A DNA stretch of 34,805 nucleotides from Acidobacteriaceae bacterium (GTDB taxonomy: Bacteria > Acidobacteriota > Terriglobia > Terriglobales > Acidobacteriaceae), in contig PKXI01000211.1 of assembly GCA_003133425.1 (NCBI GenBank), forward strand, positions 249 through 35,053, given 5' to 3'. Positions 31,571 to 34,805 of this stretch are shown in pieces. Within the stretch, counting starts at the first letter, position 1. Every line of letters begins with the position of its first letter. The position numbers were made by a program, and so were the translations under genes. The notes beneath the pieces are model-generated. The model was not told the origin of the DNA. It did not search any database and worked only from the letters and a program-made list of their open reading frames with translations.

Positions 31571-32967
31571 GCCGCATTCTGGTCATCGACGATGAGGCTG
31601 CGTTGGGTGAAAACATCGAGCGCATGCTGCGCTCCCCAGGCGTCACAGTGTCTGTTTGCGTTGACCCCTTCAAGGGACTGGCTGAATGTCTCGCCAACCC
31701 GCCCGATCTGGTCCTGCTGGACGTGCGCATGCCGGGCATGTCAGGTGAAGAAGTTTTTGCGCGGCTGCACGAAGTTCATCCTGGTCTCCCGATTGTCTTC
31801 CTAACAGCCTTCGGCTCGGTGGAGAGCGCGGTGCTGGCGATGCGCAATGGCGCCTTCGACTACCTGAAGAAGCCCTTCAAGCGCGAGGATCTGTTGCTGG
31901 TGGTGAAGAGGGCCCTCTCCCACGCCAGTCTTGAGCACCAGGTAAAAGAGCTGACGGGACGGCTTGAGGCCCTGGGTGAGGCGGATGCAGCTCAAACACG
32001 CAGCCCTGCCATGCTGGACCAGATGGAGAAATGTCGCCGTGCGGCGCCCACCGATGCCACAGTGATGATTCTGGGGGAAAGCGGCACCGGCAAGGAGGTG
32101 ACTGCCCGTTTCATCCATAACCAGAGCCGACGCAAGGACGGCCCCTTTGTTCCTGTCGAATGCAGCGCCATGCCGGGATCTCTAATCGAGAGCGAGCTGT
32201 TCGGCTATGAACGCGGCGCTTTTACCGGCGCGGACAGAACCAAGAAAGGGCTCATCGAATCGGCTGATGGCGGCACCCTGTTTCTGGACGAAATCGGAGA
32301 CCTCGGTGTGGAGTTGCAGACGCGCCTGTTTCGTTTTGTCGAAGAGCGGGTACTGCGGCGTCTGGGCGGACTTACTTCGGTACGCGTGGACTGCCGCATA
32401 CTGTGCGCAACCAACCAGGACCTGCCGGCCAAGATCAAGGCTGGGACCTTTCGCGAAGAGCTCTACTATCGTCTGAGTGTGGTGACAATCAAGCTGCCGC
32501 CACTGCGGGAGCGGCCAGAGGACATTCCGCACCTGGCGCGCTTCTTCCTCGAACGTTTCTCAAGGCGTTATGGTAAGAGCCTGTCCGGTTCGCCGCAGTT
32601 TTACGGCGCGCTGTTGAAGCAGCGCTTCCCGGGTAATGTCCGCCAGTTGAAGAACGTGGTGGAACGGCTGACCGCTTTGCATCCGGGCGGAGTGCTGGGA
32701 CCGGAAGATGTGGATGAGGACGCACCGCCGGTGGAGGCGATCAGCAGTCTTTCTGCACTTCCCTGGAAGGATGCCAGGGAACAGTACCTGGCCAGCTTTG
32801 AGAGTTCCTATGCGCACGCCGTACTGCTACGCTGCGGCGGAAATGTCAGTGCCGCGGCACGCGACGCTGGTGTGGACCGCAAGACGTTTTATGCGCTCCT
32901 GAAGCGGGATCGAGACCAGCAGTCTGGGGAATCCACTCCCCAGGCTGGGCTGGAAAGCGGGGAATGA
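31567..32967 (+). CDS. NtrC-family sigma-54 response regulator
   Basis: A 466-residue activator: receiver domain with Asp52 (LVLLDVRMPGMSG), AAA+ domain with Walker A GESGTGKEVT, the sigma-54 contact loop ERGAFTGAD and Walker B LFLDEIGD, arginine-finger region LRERPEDIPHLARFF, and a Fis-type helix-turn-helix at the end (CGGNVSAAARDAGVDRKTFYALLKR). It works as an ATP-driven activator of sigma-54 promoters after phosphorylation by the kinase just before it. GTG 31567 is the start, overlapping the kinase stop by four bases. I searched the 100 bases before the next gene for a -24/-12 promoter and found none. Confidence 0.93.
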   Translation: MSRILVIDDEAALGENIERMLRSPGVTVSVCVDPFKGLAECLANPPDLVLLDVRMPGMSGEEVFARLHEVHPGLPIVFLTAFGSVESAVLAMRNGAFDYLKKPFKREDLLLVVKRALSHASLEHQVKELTGRLEALGEADAAQTRSPAMLDQMEKCRRAAPTDATVMILGESGTGKEVTARFIHNQSRRKDGPFVPVECSAMPGSLIESELFGYERGAFTGADRTKKGLIESADGGTLFLDEIGDLGVELQTRLFRFVEERVLRRLGGLTSVRVDCRILCATNQDLPAKIKAGTFREELYYRLSVVTIKLPPLRERPEDIPHLARFFLERFSRRYGKSLSGSPQFYGALLKQRFPGNVRQLKNVVERLTALHPGGVLGPEDVDEDAPPVEAISSLSALPWKDAREQYLASFESSYAHAVLLRCGGNVSAAARDAGVDRKTFYALLKRDRDQQSGESTPQAGLESGE

Positions 32968-33067
32968 AATCCCCAGCTTCCGTGGAGCATCCGCACAAGT
33001 AGTTGATTGCAAAGGATGCGCCCTATGGCTCCTCAAATGCTGAAGCATGAGGCAGGAGCTCCCGCAT

Positions 33068-34366
33068 ATGAAACTCTGGACCTCAGGCGTAAAGGCTGTC
33101 CTGCTTGTGCTTGGCTTAATCCTTCTTATGCCGCAGCCGGGACACTCGATTCCGGCATTTGCCCGCAAATATGGCGTGAAGTGCTATACCTGCCACACGA
33201 TTCCGCCCGCGCTGAACAAGAACGGCTACATGTTCAAGCGTCTCGGCTATCGCATGCCGCCAGACGAGATGGACGGGACCAAGGCGGCGCCTAAGATTTC
33301 GGAATTGGACAAGGACATCAAGTTCAGCCTCACCAACTCCTTTGCGGTGATCTTCCAGGCAAGCGTGACCGACGACAAGAACGTGGCAGAAACCGGAGAC
33401 ACGCCTCCGACGACTTCTTCAACCACCTCCAGCTTCAACCTGGACGAGGCGGCGCTTTTTGTGGCCGGAGCAGTACCCGAGACCGGCTTCTCCTACTTTG
33501 GCCATTATGAGATGTACCAGGGTGGAAGCAATTTCCTGGAGCAGGGATTCGGCGAGTGGACCGGCGGCAAGGCCAACAGCAGCTACTTTATCAAAGGCGG
33601 CGAGATGCACATGCAGGAGGGTGAGGGAACCCGGGCAGCCATGTTCTACAACCTCTTCCCCGATCCCGCATACACGCTTACCAACGTCGATCCAATCAAC
33701 TTTACTCTCGATCAGCACCCTGTGGGCGTGGACTTCGGATACACGCACGCATCGAATTACTTCAAGAACATCTTTGCCGTCTCGGCCAAGGTCACCAACG
33801 GGTTGAACGCCGACGGCAGCGAGATTCTGAATGCCTCCACCAAGAATTCCAAGGATGTTTGGGCCGACGCCGATTACTGGTTTGGACCCGACGGCGGTGT
33901 CACGGTGATGATGTACCGCGGGTCGAAAGACCAGATCCAGAATGCGGGCGCTCCTGATCAATTCACCTACCGGCCCACCTTCTATCGCACGGGCGTCTTC
34001 GGTAACTACCTCTTCTTTGACAAGCTCGATCTGCTCGGCGGCTACATCCACAGCCACGACGACTGGCAATGGACGCAGGGCGCGAAGATGCAGGCCTACA
34101 CTGCAAATACCTACCGCGGAGAGGCGGACTACTACCTCAAGACCGGCACCGTCATCATGGCGCGCATCGATCGCGGAACGTCCACCATCTCGCCCCAGCC
34201 AACGATGCATACGCGAGCCTGGGGTATAGGTGCCGAGCACGCGCTAACTCAATTGGGCAACATCGTTGGCCGCGTCACCTACAACCAGGAGCACGATGCA
34301 GATCCGGTTGCGCTTCTGGGAACAACCGACAAGAAGTTCATGCTTGATTTCCGATTCATGTGGTAA
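33068..34366 (+). CDS. Outer-membrane porin-cytochrome fusion (Cyc2-like)
   Basis: A 432-residue protein with a signal peptide (AVLLVLGLILLMPQPGHS), then immediately FARKYGVKCYTCHTIPPALNKNGYMFKRLGYRMPP: one heme c site Cys39-x-x-Cys42-His43 near the mature N-terminus. The remaining 360 residues alternate polar and aromatic residues as in a beta-barrel and finish in an aromatic strand with C-terminal Trp (FMLDFRFMW), as outer-membrane barrels do. The layout and the FAR-x-x-G-x-x-C-x-x-CH-x-x-x-P-x-LN-x-x-G pattern are those of Cyc2-type fused cytochrome-porins, which in other bacteria take electrons from Fe(II). Start: ATG 33068 begins the signal peptide; ATG 33047 is an alternative. A cytochrome gene follows after 14 bases. 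Confidence 0.8.
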   Translation: MKLWTSGVKAVLLVLGLILLMPQPGHSIPAFARKYGVKCYTCHTIPPALNKNGYMFKRLGYRMPPDEMDGTKAAPKISELDKDIKFSLTNSFAVIFQASVTDDKNVAETGDTPPTTSSTTSSFNLDEAALFVAGAVPETGFSYFGHYEMYQGGSNFLEQGFGEWTGGKANSSYFIKGGEMHMQEGEGTRAAMFYNLFPDPAYTLTNVDPINFTLDQHPVGVDFGYTHASNYFKNIFAVSAKVTNGLNADGSEILNASTKNSKDVWADADYWFGPDGGVTVMMYRGSKDQIQNAGAPDQFTYRPTFYRTGVFGNYLFFDKLDLLGGYIHSHDDWQWTQGAKMQAYTANTYRGEADYYLKTGTVIMARIDRGTSTISPQPTMHTRAWGIGAEHALTQLGNIVGRVTYNQEHDADPVALLGTTDKKFMLDFRFMW

Positions 34367-34380
34367 CAGGAGACTGAAAA

Positions 34381-34788
34381 ATGCACAAGGCAATTCGCAT
34401 CATCGCCATCGTCGGCTTGTCTATGCCGCTCCTCCTTTCAGCGCAAACCAGCAACGTCACGCTCCCGCAGGACAAGGGACCGGCGAAGATCGACGTATCA
34501 AGCTATCCGGCGGACCAGCAAAAGGGCTACAAGGTGTTTGCTGACAAGTGTTCCAAATGCCATACGATCGCGCGCCCCATCAACACGACCATGACCAAGC
34601 CGGAGTGGGAGCGTTATGTGAAGCGCATGATGCATAAGCCGAATTCTGGCATCAGCGACAGCCAGGGAAAGACGATCTTCGACTTCGTGGCATACGACCA
34701 GGAGAATCGCAAGGACAAGAATCCGTCGGCGTTCTCCAAGTCGCTCAGCGATGAAGAGATCGAAAAGCTGAAGGCTCAACAGCACTAG
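34381..34788 (+). CDS. Small periplasmic cytochrome c
   Basis: A 135-residue exported protein with a signal peptide (IRIIAIVGLSMPLLLSAQ) and one heme site CSKCH (Cys58-x-x-Cys61-His62). Met88 or Met89 in YVKRMMHKPNSGISDSQGK is a candidate for the sixth heme ligand, so it looks like a class I monoheme cytochrome. The charged C-terminal tail (residues about 105-135) is longer than usual. It starts 14 bases behind the porin-cytochrome gene with AGGAG before its ATG, so both are translated from one transcript. A simple reading is that it carries electrons across the periplasm from or to the outer-membrane protein. Confidence 0.88.
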   Translation: MHKAIRIIAIVGLSMPLLLSAQTSNVTLPQDKGPAKIDVSSYPADQQKGYKVFADKCSKCHTIARPINTTMTKPEWERYVKRMMHKPNSGISDSQGKTIFDFVAYDQENRKDKNPSAFSKSLSDEEIEKLKAQQH

Positions 34789-34805
34789 TACCTTGGCTGT
34801 TTGAT

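Noticed and set aside
32968..33067. A sigma-54 promoter before the porin-cytochrome gene
   Set aside because: GTGGAGCATCCGCAC and GATTGCA look suggestive, but the GG to GC spacing required for -24/-12 elements is not met.

Overview
The window reads as chromosomal DNA of an Acidobacteriota bacterium (Terriglobia type). This is inferred from the moderately high GC content, the Oar-like TonB-dependent receptor with an N-terminal carboxypeptidase-regulatory-like domain, the plant-polysaccharide enzymes and the short dispersed palindromes between genes. No rRNA, CRISPR array or intact mobile element was seen.

Layout. (1) 1-3760: a protein-thiocarboxylate cysteine module: cysM end, JAMM peptidase (mec), an unrelated-looking secreted protein, cysO carrier and moeZ (E1-like plus rhodanese). 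The carrier is encoded with a Cys after its terminal Gly-Gly, so the neighbouring JAMM peptidase is probably needed to mature it. (2) 3815-9232: a housekeeping mixture: GNAT acetyltransferase, membrane PIN-TRAM protein, stand-alone receiver protein and PhzF-like isomerase, with about 850 bp of repeat-rich non-coding DNA. (3) 8501-16177: a divergent FadR-type regulator facing a tightly packed catabolic operon: MFS acid-sugar transporter, Asp/Glu-racemase-like protein, split transketolase, LarA-type nickel racemase, hydroxypyruvate-isomerase-like enzyme, an internally deleted glxR relic and a cupin protein. I do not recognise this combination as a described pathway; it is the best candidate for a new system.

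(4) 16178-30124: a hemicellulose locus: regulated promoter, large TonB-dependent receptor, GH3, GH39, GH3 and GH43 exported enzymes (xylan/arabinan breakdown), a second FadR-type regulator on the minus strand, a decayed receptor C-terminus behind a perfect operator, and an intact tartronate-semialdehyde reductase (glxR). The two clusters seem linked: the receptor promoter carries near-copies of the operator-like motifs found beside both regulators, and the glxR relic in cluster 3 has an intact counterpart here. (5) 30494-34788: a histidine kinase and NtrC-type sigma-54 activator (GTGA overlap), then an outer-membrane barrel protein with one N-terminal CxxCH heme site, resembling Cyc2-type porin-cytochromes, and a small periplasmic cytochrome c. 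This suggests electron transfer across the outer membrane.
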